Part shown: positions 63,598-64,000 of the stretch, piece by piece
Layout of the letters: every line of letters begins with the position of its first letter
Position numbering within the stretch: position 1 is the first letter of the stretch
Source of the DNA: Zelopaecilomyces penicillatus
Lineage: Eukaryota; Ascomycota; Sordariomycetes; Hypocreales; Pseudodiploosporaceae
Reading direction: 5' to 3'
Assembly: GCA_005765155.1 (NCBI GenBank)
Contig: VCCP01000003.1
Coordinates: forward strand, 2,046,001-2,110,000
Length of the DNA: 64,000 nt
Program-made: the position numbers and the translations under genes
The notes under the pieces: model-generated
Databases searched by the model: none
Told to the model about the DNA's origin: nothing
The model's input: the letters and a program-made list of their open reading frames with translations, nothing else

Positions 63598-64000
63598 AAG
63601 AGAAAACAATATATATAATAATATTAATACTACCTATAGAACTATAAAGTGATTTTAGGGTAGTCATATAGCTAGTATAATCTATAAGGATTAAATAAAT
63701 AAGAAAAGCTATAAAATAATAATTTAATAAATTAAACTTAAGGGATTAATTAATTATCTTATAATTAATTAAATAAAGAAAATAACTTTTTAATAATTAA
63801 TCTTTTAAATATATTAGAAAATTCTTAGATAAAAGAGAGAAAAACTTAAATTTAATAATCTCTTATATTTAAATAGCCTAGATATAGCTTATTTATTTAT
63901 ATAATTTAATCTCTTTAAGTATAGCTTATATAATTATAGCTTAATTAATTAATAAAAAAATATATTTAATTTAATTATTAAAACCCTCTTAATAAATATT
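63591..64000 (-). mobile_element. LTR-B element, third copy, entering at the right edge
   Basis: 63,591-63,981 matches LTR-B (starts TTTAATAAAGAG, ends AATTATTAA). It is followed by AACCCTCTTAATAAATATT, which matches the first internal bases of copies 1 and 2. So a further LTR-B element, with its 3' LTR here, continues beyond the window. Confidence 0.8.

Noticed and set aside
13270..64000. Regional centromere made of RIPed retrotransposons
   Set aside because: The composition fits, but sequence alone cannot show CENP-A occupancy, and such blocks are also found in dispersed AT isochores.

Overview
The window looks like nuclear DNA of a filamentous ascomycete (Pezizomycotina) with a two-speed genome. 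About 58 kb is extremely AT-rich, rich in TpA and poor in CpA/TpG. It consists of decayed LTR retrotransposons whose reading frames are full of TAA/TAG where Gln, Trp or Arg would be expected, which is the signature of repeat-induced point mutation (RIP, C-to-T preferentially at CpA). A single island of ordinary base composition at about 7.2-12.96 kb holds the only two intact genes. No rRNA, tRNA, CRISPR or bacterial feature was found. I cannot name the species.

Gene island. A GRAM-TBC-EF-hand Rab GTPase-activating protein (Gyp2/Mdr1 type, + strand, one 90-bp intron, about 1131 aa) and a Nudix hydrolase (- strand, about 227 aa) are arranged tail to tail. A small MITE-like element with ~95-bp inverted repeats (12,963-13,267) marks the right border.

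Left flank (1-7.2 kb). This is a minus-strand Ty3/Gypsy remnant with a solo LTR (here called LTR-A, target duplication CTATT), a 9-bp minisatellite of about 37 copies, and a short less-mutated coding relic next to the island.

Right flank (13.3-64 kb). This is a Russian-doll stack that can be resolved by target-site duplications (TSDs). A plus-strand Gypsy remnant (13.3-20.78 kb) received a minus-strand Gypsy with 214-bp LTRs (LTR-C; 20,783-60,548, TSD ATTAT, about 8.0 kb once later insertions are removed). That element was split twice by a large ~12.8-kb minus-strand Gypsy with 397-bp LTRs (LTR-B): copy 1 at 24,782-43,720 (TSD AATAG) and copy 2 at 46,273-59,108 (TSD AGTAT). Copy 1 in turn carries a solo LTR-A (30,999-31,473, TSD CTTTT) that splits its integrase, and a nearly complete Ty1/Copia element (34,538-40,156, TSD CTATT). 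Subtracting the nested insertions gives 12,835 bp for copy 1 against 12,836 bp for copy 2, which strongly supports the model. Past 60,548 the old host element resumes. It includes an inverted copy of the left-flank Gypsy segment, a further LTR-A, and the edge of a third LTR-B element leaving the window.

Main points of interest: the TSD-resolved nesting; the same RT catalytic Asp-Asp converted to Asn-Asn in every Gypsy copy but retained in the younger Copia; a hairpin tandem array with paired changes inside LTR-A; a ~4.9-kb unidentified coding-like region after the integrase in the 12.8-kb Gypsy; and a candidate half-tRNA-iMet primer site in the Copia element. Coordinates of decayed domains are approximate; LTR and TSD coordinates were read base by base.
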